From assembly GCF_050624435.1 (NCBI RefSeq), contig NC_134539.1, positions 147,158,525 to 147,222,524 on the forward strand: a DNA stretch of 64,000 nucleotides. The letters are read 5' to 3'. Position 1 is the stretch's first letter; each line of letters starts with the position of its first letter. The notes under the pieces are model-generated. The model did no database searches. It saw only the letters and a program-made list of their open reading frames with translations, and was not told where the DNA came from. Below are positions 61,201 to 64,000 of the stretch, piece after piece. This DNA comes from Tenrec ecaudatus (Eukaryota; Chordata; Mammalia; Afrosoricida; Tenrecidae). The position numbers and the translations under genes are program-made.

Positions 61201-64000
61201 ACAAAGGAAGTGTGGGTTGGACAGAGGAGAGCAAGAGAACCCCATCACTCCAGGCCTATCATATCCTTCCTTCACTTTCCCAAAGATGCCAGTCGGATAT
61301 AGGGAAGTAGGAACGGGGGCTCACCAGTCATGGGCAAGAAGAAATAGGATCAGCAGGTACCAGTAACAGGAGTAGCATCATCTGGTGCTTTGATATCTTC
61401 ATGCTGCTACTTGTCTGTGCAGGATCCAAATGGACCTCATCAGCCAGGACTCTCTAAGGCATCCCTCAGTGACACACACCTTTCATCCTTAGCCGTTCCT
61501 GCCATGACACGGATGCACTTTCCCACCTAGTGACGAACTGCAGGTGCCACTACCTTAAATCAAGTTAAGGAATTCAAGCATTATGTCGAGATGAGGTATC
61601 ACTCGGCTTCCCTCTAATTATGCTCAGAAGGCAGGTCTCTGCATTGTCCGGATAGCAGGTCAATCTGAGACAGGCACTGATTTGAGGGCAATGATTTAAA
61701 ATAGTGAGGATACTCATTGGTGTTTTACTTCCCTACTGATGCTGTCCAGAGGAGCCCTGAATGGCACAGTCGTTACAGGTTGGCCTGCTAACATCAAGGC
61801 CAACGGATTGAAAACATCAATCACTCCTCAGCAGTAAAGAGCAATAGGCTCCCAAACACGCAGGGACAATTTTGCCCTGTCCTGTAAGTTCCCTTTGAGT
61901 CAGCATCGGAGTGACGGCAGTTATTTTGGTTTGGTTTTTAATGTTGCTGCCCCCCCTACTTGTCAGTTAGTTTGTCATACTGGGGTGGCTCGTGTGTCAC
62001 TGTGATGTTGGAAGCAATATTGCTGATAGGTCAAATGCCAGCAGGGACACCCAAAGGGAACAGGTTCCAGCAGAGCTTGCAGACTGAGAGCAGACAATGA
62101 AGACGGGGTCAGCTACTCACTTTGATGGACGCAGTCACTGCAAAGCTTAGGTGTGGCATGGAAACATGGTCCGATGCTGAAGGCCTGGTGAATGGAAGCA
62201 GAACATGGTCAGAGACAGTGCCAGAGACTGGGTCTCTCTGGGGGGGAAGGCACTTGCAGTATGACTGGGGAGGAGCTGCTTTCTCAAAGTAGAGTTGACC
62301 ATGGTGTCTTGAATGGCATGAAGCTGGTAGGAGTAGAGTCTACAGGATCTTCATTTCCTGATGGGGCACAATTTGGGAGGAGATGAAATATTTGCAAAAA
62401 CCTAATCATCAGAATTTGGAATAGAGCAGTGGTTCTCAACCTTCCTTTTTAAAAAATTAATTATTTTTTTATGGAATACCAGTTTATTATTTGTTTATTT
62501 TTTTAGTAAAAGATCATTTTATTGGGGGCACTTTCAGCTCTTATAACAATCCATACATCAATTGTATCAAGCATATTAGTACGTATGTTGCCAGCATTAC
62601 TCTCTAGACATTTACTTTCTTTAAAAAAATCATTTTATTAGGGGCTCATACAACTCTTATCACAATCTATACATACATCAATTGTGCAAAGCACATTTGT
62701 ACATTTATTGCCCTCATCATTCTCAAAACATTTGCTCTCCACTTAAGTCCTTGGCATCAGCTCCTCATTTTTCTCCTCCCTCCCCATTCCCCCCTCCCTC
62801 ATGAACCCTTGATAATTTATAAATTATTATTTTGTCATATCTTGCCCTGTCCGACATCTCCCCTCACCCATTCTTCTATTGTCCTTCCCTCAGGTAAGAG
62901 GTCACATGTAGATCCTTGTAATCAGTTCCTCCTTTCCAATCCACCTTCCCTCTCCCCTCTCAGTATCCCCTCCCAGTATCATTCCACTGGTCCTGAAGGG
63001 ATCATCTGCCCTGGATTCCCTGTGTTTCCAGTTCCTATTTGTACCAGTGTACATCCTCTGGTCTAGCCACACTTGCAAGGTAGAATTGGGATCATGATAG
63101 TGGGGGTGGGGAAGCATTTAGGAACTAGAGGAAAGTTGTATTTTTCATCTCAACCTTCCTAATGTCGCGACTCTTTAATACAGTTCCTCATGTTGTGCAT
63201 TGTTATGAATTAGGTGACCCCTGTGAAAGGGTCGTTCAACCCCAAAAGGGGTCTCAACTCACAGGTTGAGAAGCGCTGGAATAGAGGAAGTATGAATCTA
63301 GGAAAATTGGAAGTCACAAAAATTAAATGCATAAAGATGGACAGCTTAGGTGTTAGTGAGCTGAAATGGATTGGCATTGGTCATTTTTAATCAGAAAATC
63401 ATATGGTTTACTAGGTTGAGAATGATACAATCAAGAGCGATGGTACTGCATTCATTGTTAGAAAAGACATTTCAAGATAAATCTTGAAGTATAATGCTGT
63501 CTGTGATAGGATTATATATATCCCCCTTCAAGGAAATCCAAACTAAGTATTGTTCAAATGTATGCACCTACCACAAAAACTAGTGTTGAAGAAATTAAAG
63601 AATTCTACCAACAACTTCAGATCAAATATGCAATCAAGATGCATTGATAATCCTTGATCATTAGAATGAAAAAGTTAGAAACAAATAAAGAATAGTAGTT
63701 GGAAAATATATTTTTGGTGATAAGAAATGAAGCTGGATACAATTTTGCAAGACCAACGACTTGCTCATAGAAAATGCCCCTTTTCAACAACACAAAAGGT
63801 AACAGTTCACATGGACTTCGCCAAATGGAATACAAAAAAAATAAAATCGACTACATCTGTGATAAGAGATGATGGAGAAGCACAAGAGCAGTAGCTCAAA
63901 CCAGAGGCTAATTGTGGAACAGACCTCGACTTGCTCATATGTGTGTCTGAAGATGCTGAAGAAATTTAAAACAAGGGACAAGAGTCAAAATATGCCCTTG
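21083..64000 (+). CDS. ABCA6: ABCA6, ABC lipid transporter, 5' two-thirds (21 coding exons; 3' end outside window)
   Basis: A full-size ABCA transporter of the ABCA5/6/8/9/10 subgroup, thought to move lipids across membranes at ATP cost; the human gene has been linked to macrophage cholesterol response and LDL level. The exons join to 3003 nt, 1001 codons, without frameshift, against about 1617 residues in human. Layout: TM1 34-50; extracellular domain 1 about 52-222; TM2-TM6 between about 223 and 417; NBD1 about 480-710 with Walker [10 protein letters not shown] (514-522), Q-loop Q563, signature LSEGQ (615-619), Walker B ILLLDE (635-640), D-loop AGLDP (643-647); linker 711-845; TM7 about 849-870; extracellular domain 2 from there. 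Identity rests on the N-terminus [24 protein letters not shown] and GSNIEDFI, which fit ABCA6 rather than its paralogues. The H-loop position is Ser671. The interval includes introns; exons are listed separately. Confidence 0.93.
21714..22585. other. ABCA6 intron 1, right part, unassigned
   Basis: Contains a short degenerate run of AAGGCTGCTTC-like units at 21745-21800 (three to four copies of a 15-20 bp unit). No gene or known transposon was recognised. Confidence 0.35.
22586..22790 (+). CDS. ABCA6: ABCA6 coding exon 2 (residues 33-101): TM1
   Basis: Acceptor CATATTTTAG, donor GTGAGT. Starts [18 protein letters not shown], the first membrane segment, then the luminal/extracellular GRVDTFN and [14 protein letters not shown] motifs of the family. 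Possible N-glycosylation sites are N71-R-S and N84-R-T. Confidence 0.95.
23085..23105. repeat. (GGT)n microsatellite
   Basis: About seven GGT units in ABCA6 intron 2. Confidence 0.85.
23794..23955 (+). CDS. ABCA6: ABCA6 coding exon 3 (residues 101-155)
   Basis: Extracellular domain 1; contains [19 protein letters not shown], a family hallmark. Donor GTGACT is acceptable but not consensus. Confidence 0.95.
24365..24640 (+). repeat. RTE-type LINE 3' end
   Basis: The forward strand gives a broken reading [14 protein letters not shown] then WMRWIDT, the RTE ORF2 C-terminal motif (HxxRRDxSLEKxxxxG...RMRWxDG), ending in the CAATGGCACCTAAC tail. Confidence 0.75.
24721..25310 (+). repeat. Three head-to-tail AfroSINE copies
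   Basis: Copies at about 24721-24930, 24942-25090 and 25105-25310, all forward, directly after the RTE 3' end at 24640. Confidence 0.8.
25515..26085 (-). repeat. Two reverse AfroSINE copies
   Basis: About 25515-25735 and 25890-26085, both from the TCACTGCCATC/TATTAAATCAATG-type tail to the CCACTACACCAACAGGGC-type head. Each is full length. Confidence 0.82.
26396..26499 (+). CDS. ABCA6: ABCA6 coding exon 4 (residues 155-189)
   Basis: Reads [12 protein letters not shown] then [15 protein letters not shown]; the cysteines and LQTAINxAIIE are conserved. Acceptor ACTCGCAG, donor GTAAGT. Confidence 0.95.
26943..27125 (+). repeat. AfroSINE copy
   Basis: Head AAGGTGCCCTGATGGCCTTG; tail diverged. 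Confidence 0.78.
27645..27830 (-). repeat. AfroSINE copy
   Basis: Reverse copy 150 bp before coding exon 5, from CAAACCCATTGTGTCCACTG to GCAACACCAGGGC. Confidence 0.78.
27979..28205 (+). CDS. ABCA6: ABCA6 coding exon 5 (residues 190-265): TM2
   Basis: Ends extracellular domain 1 ([18 protein letters not shown]), then TM2 ([20 protein letters not shown]), then the cytosolic coupling segment [13 protein letters not shown] shared by all ABCA proteins. N193-H-S and N221-E-T are possible glycosylation sites. Confidence 0.96.
28385..29415. repeat. SINE cluster with RTE 5' fragment
   Basis: Forward SINEs at about 28385-28555 and 29242-29415, a reverse SINE at 29020-29195, and a reverse RTE1-like 5' fragment at 28570-28790 (GGTCTTTCTTCCTAATCTGT). 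The 146-codon reverse ORF across 28567-29007 comes from this mixture and is not a gene. Confidence 0.75.
29420..30690. other. ABCA6 intron 5, middle, unassigned
   Basis: AT-rich sequence without recognised transposons or exons. Confidence 0.35.
30695..31430 (+). repeat. Two AfroSINE copies
   Basis: About 30695-30870 and 31275-31430, forward, flanking the palindromic element at 31103. Confidence 0.8.
31103..31216. mobile_element. Mariner-like palindromic miniature element
   Basis: Perfect 13-bp inverted repeats, ACCGTATATACTC (31104-31116) and GAGTATATACGGT (31202-31214), flank about 85 bp. The word CAGCTTATACTCGAGTATAT inside the right end recalls mariner-derived elements widespread in vertebrates. 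A TA lies at the left edge. No coding capacity. Confidence 0.7.
31928..32069 (+). CDS. ABCA6: ABCA6 coding exon 6 (residues 265-312): TM3 and start of TM4
   Basis: [17 protein letters not shown], then a loop, then [18 protein letters not shown]. Both segments are strongly hydrophobic. Donor GTAAGT precedes a poly-C run. Confidence 0.96.
32665..33140. repeat. Unassigned interspersed repeat, related to that at 57470
   Basis: Starts GGCCAGGTTGACTAGGGAAA and shares a layout with 57470-57960 and with the left part of 35285-35830: AACTAGxGAxACAAATCCA, then AGTCxxTCTTCAGACTCAC, then CAGAGxCTTG. An older mammalian family is likely, but I cannot name it. Confidence 0.5.
33225..33870 (+). repeat. LINE 3' end, copy C
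   Basis: Same family as at 430; ends TAAGAGCCCTCAATAAAATG near 33847-33866. Confidence 0.75.
33893..34090 (+). repeat. AfroSINE copy
   Basis: Forward, placed right after the LINE tail and 150 bp before coding exon 7. Confidence 0.8.
34239..34424 (+). CDS. ABCA6: ABCA6 coding exon 7 (residues 313-374): TM4-TM5
   Basis: [20 protein letters not shown], then [20 protein letters not shown] and [11 protein letters not shown]. The SPFAFTxGM motif is a strong ABCA landmark. Phase 0 at both ends. Confidence 0.96.
34556..34580. repeat. (ATCT)n microsatellite
   Basis: Short run of TATC units, four to five long. Confidence 0.75.
35285..35830. repeat. Unassigned repeat with (TA)n core
   Basis: Opens ATTGTGTTCTCTAGAGAAAC followed by (AT)n and GATA units at 35322-35365. 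It ends about GGCCAGGTTGACACAATAAA. The AGAGAAACAxAACC start is typical of a mammalian repeat whose name I cannot fix. Confidence 0.55.
35860..36530. repeat. RTE 3' end plus SINE fragments
   Basis: Forward RTE tail at 35860-36010 (GACCAGTCCCTGGAGAAAGG), reverse SINE fragment about 36270-36335, forward SINE about 36340-36515. Confidence 0.7.
36540..37440 (+). repeat. LINE 3' end, copy D
   Basis: Near full-length relative of the copy at 430, with ATAGCATCTGGGGTCTTAAA near 36645, the purine-rich tract near 37100-37140, and the end TAAGAGCCCCCCAATAAAAA near 37405. Confidence 0.78.
37948..38095 (+). CDS. ABCA6: ABCA6 coding exon 8 (residues 375-424): TM6
   Basis: [11 protein letters not shown] followed by [20 protein letters not shown], the sixth membrane segment. 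Acceptor GGGCTCTCAG, donor GTAAGT. Confidence 0.95.
38578..38770 (+). repeat. AfroSINE copy
   Basis: Forward copy in intron 8; tail GAGTTGACTCAATGGTAGTG. Confidence 0.8.
39937..40102 (+). CDS. ABCA6: ABCA6 coding exon 9 (residues 424-479)
   Basis: Cytosolic stretch between TM6 and NBD1: [18 protein letters not shown] and [15 protein letters not shown], matching ABCA6 closely. Donor GTAAAC is moderate. Confidence 0.95.
40250..41110 (-). repeat. RTE-type LINE 3' portion
   Basis: Reverse strand. The block AAGGACTGGTCTCCCCTGGT followed by ATGTCCAAAGTATGTGAGAC is the inverse of the RTE C-terminal HxxRxDQSLE region. It continues towards the RT domain to the right. Confidence 0.68.
41111..42060. 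other. ABCA6 intron 9, unassigned part
   Basis: AT-rich sequence. Nothing recognised beyond a possible old mammalian repeat near 41500-41760 (TTTACAGACGAGAAAAATGA). Confidence 0.35.
42068..42230 (+). repeat. AfroSINE copy
   Basis: Forward copy with a diverged head (TTGTTAAGCACTCAGCTGCT). Confidence 0.75.
42529..42672. repeat. Local duplication, left unit
   Basis: About 140 bp (GACAAAGTGCTATACACACA to GGATGACGTTGC) repeated with about 10% differences at 44171-44320. The right unit has a small GTGGTGGTT insertion. Confidence 0.85.
42839..43560 (+). repeat. Possible solo LTR-like block
   Basis: GC-richer block between the two duplicated units. It contains GAATAAAGACCTCATC near 43391, reminiscent of an LTR polyadenylation region. 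Neither LTR ends nor a target duplication could be fixed, so this is a weak call. Confidence 0.25.
44171..44320. repeat. Local duplication, right unit
   Basis: Partner of 42529-42672, ending 140 bp before coding exon 10. Preceded by a short palindrome of TATATTATATTTGGTAATAT type. Confidence 0.85.
44459..44517 (+). CDS. ABCA6: ABCA6 coding exon 10 (residues 479-499)
   Basis: Short exon, [20 protein letters not shown]: the first beta strands of NBD1, including the A-loop-like tyrosine. Good acceptor TGTTGTTTCAG, donor GTAAAG. Confidence 0.95.
44660..45580. other. ABCA6 intron 10, left part, unassigned
   Basis: AT-rich, no transposon recognised apart from a short (CA)n at 45489-45508. Confidence 0.35.
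45583..47145. repeat. Four AfroSINE copies in intron 10
   Basis: Forward at about 45583-45780 and 46765-46935, reverse at 46200-46310 and 46985-47145. The sequence between is AT-rich and unassigned. Confidence 0.78.
47330..49010. other. ABCA6 intron 10, unassigned stretch
   Basis: Has a reverse RTE-like fragment near 47560-47680 and C-rich runs near 47760-47825. The rest is unassigned. Confidence 0.35.
49030..49195 (+). repeat. RTE-type LINE 3' end fragment
   Basis: AAAAAGAGGAGGAGCCTCAA then GAGTTGGATGGACCGGTGGC, the RTE C-terminal RxRGRPxxRxxDG region, ending AGAGCACCTTACAGCAACA. Confidence 0.7.
49778..49888 (+). CDS. ABCA6: ABCA6 coding exon 11 (residues 499-536): NBD1 Walker A
   Basis: [15 protein letters not shown], then the P-loop GHSGSGKST, then [14 protein letters not shown]. 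The P-loop lysine and serine needed for nucleotide binding are intact. Confidence 0.97.
50118..50625 (-). repeat. AfroSINE fragment and RTE 3' portion
   Basis: Reverse SINE about 50118-50265, then reverse RTE sequence with CAGGGACTGGTCTCTCCTGA followed by CATGTCCAAAGTAAGTGAGG. Confidence 0.68.
50642..50661. repeat. (AAT)n microsatellite
   Basis: About six TAA/AAT units in intron 11. Confidence 0.85.
50839..51014 (+). CDS. ABCA6: ABCA6 coding exon 12 (residues 536-594): NBD1 Q-loop
   Basis: [17 protein letters not shown], then [20 protein letters not shown] with the Q-loop glutamine, then FAKIKGI. Donor GTAGAT lacks the usual +5 G. Confidence 0.95.
51211..51330 (+). CDS. ABCA6: ABCA6 coding exon 13 (residues 595-634): NBD1 signature
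   Basis: [15 protein letters not shown] and the ABC signature [20 protein letters not shown]. Donor GTAAGT. Confidence 0.97.
51636..51835 (+). repeat. AfroSINE copy
   Basis: Forward, 80 bp before coding exon 14. Confidence 0.82.
51915..52053 (+). CDS. ABCA6: ABCA6 coding exon 14 (residues 635-681): Walker B, D-loop; weak donor
   Basis: [20 protein letters not shown] and [16 protein letters not shown]. Walker B Asp639 and catalytic Glu640 are present. The H-loop position holds Ser671 instead of His; human ABCA6 also lacks His here as I recall. The only donor in phase, GTCATT at 52054, is far from consensus. If it were not used, translation would run on to a TAG at 52134-52136. Confidence 0.93.
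52458..52655 (+). repeat. AfroSINE copy
   Basis: Forward; head CCCCGGTGGCATAGTGGGTT; about 115 bp before coding exon 15. Confidence 0.85.
52770..52860 (+). CDS. ABCA6: ABCA6 coding exon 15 (residues 681-711)
   Basis: [20 protein letters not shown] then WGLGYDL, the conserved end of NBD1. The donor GTACAG is also below consensus. Confidence 0.94.
53430..54000 (-). repeat. RTE-type LINE 3' portion
   Basis: Reverse; inverse RTE motif at 53640-53690 (AGGACCGGGTGTCTCCTGAT) and tail at 53430-53460 (TGTTAGGTGCCTTCCAGTCA). Confidence 0.72.
54085..54215 (+). repeat. AfroSINE 3' part
   Basis: Body and tail only; ends GGCATCAGCTCGATGGCAGT. Confidence 0.78.
54220..54730 (-). repeat. LINE 3' end, copy E
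   Basis: Reverse copy of the family at 430, beginning with TTTTATTGGGGGCTCGTACA. The 162-codon forward ORF across it is an artefact. Confidence 0.78.
55064..55203 (+). CDS. ABCA6: ABCA6 coding exon 16 (residues 711-758)
   Basis: [20 protein letters not shown] and [15 protein letters not shown], the linker domain after NBD1. Donor GTAATT. Confidence 0.95.
55783..55899 (+). CDS. ABCA6: ABCA6 coding exon 17 (residues 758-797)
   Basis: [20 protein letters not shown] then [17 protein letters not shown]; the SxxTLxEVxxKLEG motif is a subgroup hallmark. Donor GTAAAT. Confidence 0.95.
55991..56211. mobile_element. hAT-type nonautonomous transposon (not SPIN)
   Basis: Inverted termini: CAGGGGTCCTCAAACT at the left and AGTTTGAAGACCCCTA at the right, 14 of the 16 paired positions matching. 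The internal words GGCCCGCGGGCTGC and TCTGGCCCTCCAACG are characteristic of a family I associate with other hAT elements spread between mammals (OposCharlie/hAT1 type), but the exact name is unsure. The flanking 8-mers (TAGAGTAC, AATTTGAG) do not match, so the target duplication is lost. It lies in intron 17. Confidence 0.7.
56275..56905 (+). repeat. Two AfroSINE copies
   Basis: About 56275-56470 (full length) and 56815-56905 (3' part). Confidence 0.75.
57290..57420. repeat. Intronic duplication, unit 1
   Basis: TCATGGGCCAACATGACTCT through TGGGGAGTGATATTTAA to CCCATGTTTTC. The same run recurs at 59700-59830. Confidence 0.8.
57470..57960 (-). repeat. Unassigned interspersed repeat
   Basis: Relative of 32665-33140. 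The reverse-strand ORFs of 110-143 codons here are not gene-like. A similar sequence in the other orientation is at about 16770-17330, inside the RTE composite. Confidence 0.5.
58243..58270. repeat. (TG)14 microsatellite at the start of ABCA6 coding exon 18
   Basis: Fourteen TG units, followed directly by TTTTGAACAAGCAG. It occupies the place where orthologues have the acceptor AG. Confidence 0.95.
58285..58456 (+). CDS. ABCA6: ABCA6 coding exon 18 (from residue 797): linker to TM7; start uncertain
   Basis: The 3' part, [20 protein letters not shown] then TLLTL, is clear and ends at GTGAGT. The start is not. Orthologues begin this exon right at the segment FEQ, but here a (TG)14 repeat directly abuts TTTTGAACAAGCAG and no AG precedes it. 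Two acceptors keep the frame: AAGCAG at 58284 (chosen; loses FEQA) or CCACAG at 58173, which adds 37 codons, including a Cys-Val run encoded by the TG repeat, and retains FEQA. Confidence 0.8.
58690..58865 (+). repeat. AfroSINE copy
   Basis: Forward copy in intron 18, tail CTAGATAGCAGTGGGTTTGG. Confidence 0.78.
59251..59417 (+). CDS. ABCA6: ABCA6 coding exon 19: TM7 end and start of extracellular domain 2
   Basis: [20 protein letters not shown] completes TM7, then ELYFLSPGQ and [10 protein letters not shown], conserved in the subgroup. Acceptor TTGTTGTTAG, donor GTGAAC. Confidence 0.95.
59700..59835. repeat. Intronic duplication, unit 2
   Basis: Second unit of the pair at 57290. It ends 30 bp before the acceptor of coding exon 20 and has an extra CTTTTCATTGTGT. 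Confidence 0.8.
59866..59999 (+). CDS. ABCA6: ABCA6 coding exon 20
   Basis: [20 protein letters not shown], then [16 protein letters not shown]: extracellular domain 2, with an NGT sequon. Very close to ABCA6. Donor GTATGT, phase 0. Confidence 0.95.
60088..60232 (-). repeat. AfroSINE copy (partial)
   Basis: Reverse copy in intron 20, with head CTGTGCCCCAGGGCTCC. Confidence 0.7.
60423..60563 (+). CDS. ABCA6: ABCA6 coding exon 21 (to about residue 1001), last in window
   Basis: [20 protein letters not shown], then [17 protein letters not shown]. Donor GTAAGT at 60564. The following exon (towards TM8) was not found before 64000, so the gene continues past the edge. Confidence 0.95.
60993..61945 (+). 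repeat. Two AfroSINE copies
   Basis: About 60993-61175 and 61752-61945. The DNA between them (61180-61750) is unassigned. Confidence 0.78.
62427..63278. mobile_element. SPIN hAT transposon copy 3, split by a LINE insertion
   Basis: Left terminus CAGTGGTTCTCAACCTTCC; right terminus AGGTTGAGAAGCGCTG, close to its inverse. The perfect 8-bp duplication GAATAGAG occurs at 62419-62426 and 63279-63286. Without the insert the element is about 145 bp, another nonautonomous derivative. Confidence 0.92.
62446..63147 (-). repeat. LINE 3' end, copy F, nested in SPIN, with doubled tail
   Basis: Reverse copy of the family at 430. The 12-bp TCTCAACCTTCC is duplicated at 62434-62445 and 63148-63159. Within it the 3' terminal block (TCATTTTATTxGGGGC then TACAACTCTTATxACAATC) occurs twice, at about 62515-62615 and 62628-62740. 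Confidence 0.88.
63290..64000 (+). repeat. RTE-type LINE fragment, endonuclease region
   Basis: Forward strand: SELKWIGIG near 63355, then a broken [13 protein letters not shown] followed in another frame by VQMYAPTT, the APE domain of RTE. It continues to the end of the window with stops in all frames. Confidence 0.75.

Overview
The window is mammalian genomic DNA from an afrotherian, most probably a tenrec such as Echinops telfairi. Two kinds of evidence point there. About 38 copies of a tRNA-derived SINE of the AfroSINE type are scattered on both strands, with RTE-type LINE copies sharing the same 3' tail. There are also three copies of a hAT transposon that I recognise as SPIN, known in mammals from only a few lineages, tenrecs among them. 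No prokaryotic or viral gene organisation is present.

The only gene with a coherent structure is the 5' two-thirds of an ABCA-subfamily lipid transporter on the + strand, recognised as ABCA6. It has 21 coding exons between 21083 and 60563. They join in a consistent phase into 3003 nt, or 1001 codons: start codon, TM1, first extracellular domain, TM2-TM6, complete NBD1, regulatory linker, TM7 and much of the second extracellular domain. The remaining exons (TM8-TM12, NBD2, stop) lie beyond the right edge. Two splice sites look doubtful: the donor at 52054, and the acceptor of coding exon 18, where a (TG)14 repeat occupies the expected site.

Left of it, at 1384-4860 and in the same orientation, are four remnants of another ABCA gene of the ABCA8/9/10 type. 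One has a nonsense codon, one lacks about 11 nt at the Walker B/D-loop, one is intact, and one is frameshifted. By the human gene order (ABCA5-ABCA10-ABCA6-ABCA9-ABCA8, all in one direction) this is most likely a dead ABCA10. About a dozen exons expected between the first two remnants, and the terminal exons after the last, were not found.

The DNA from 4861 to 21071 is the intergenic 5' flank of ABCA6. It holds SINEs, degenerate reverse-strand RTE LINE copies, a SPIN element, microsatellites and one unexplained 174-codon reverse-strand ORF. ABCA6 introns carry more SINEs, six copies in the window of a G-rich LINE 3' UTR family, another hAT element, a small mariner-like palindromic element and two local duplications. 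At 62427-63278 a LINE 3' end sits inside a SPIN copy, each with its own target-site duplication. I saw no new biological system; the points of most interest are the ABCA10 relic, the two suspicious ABCA6 splice sites and the horizontally acquired DNA transposons.
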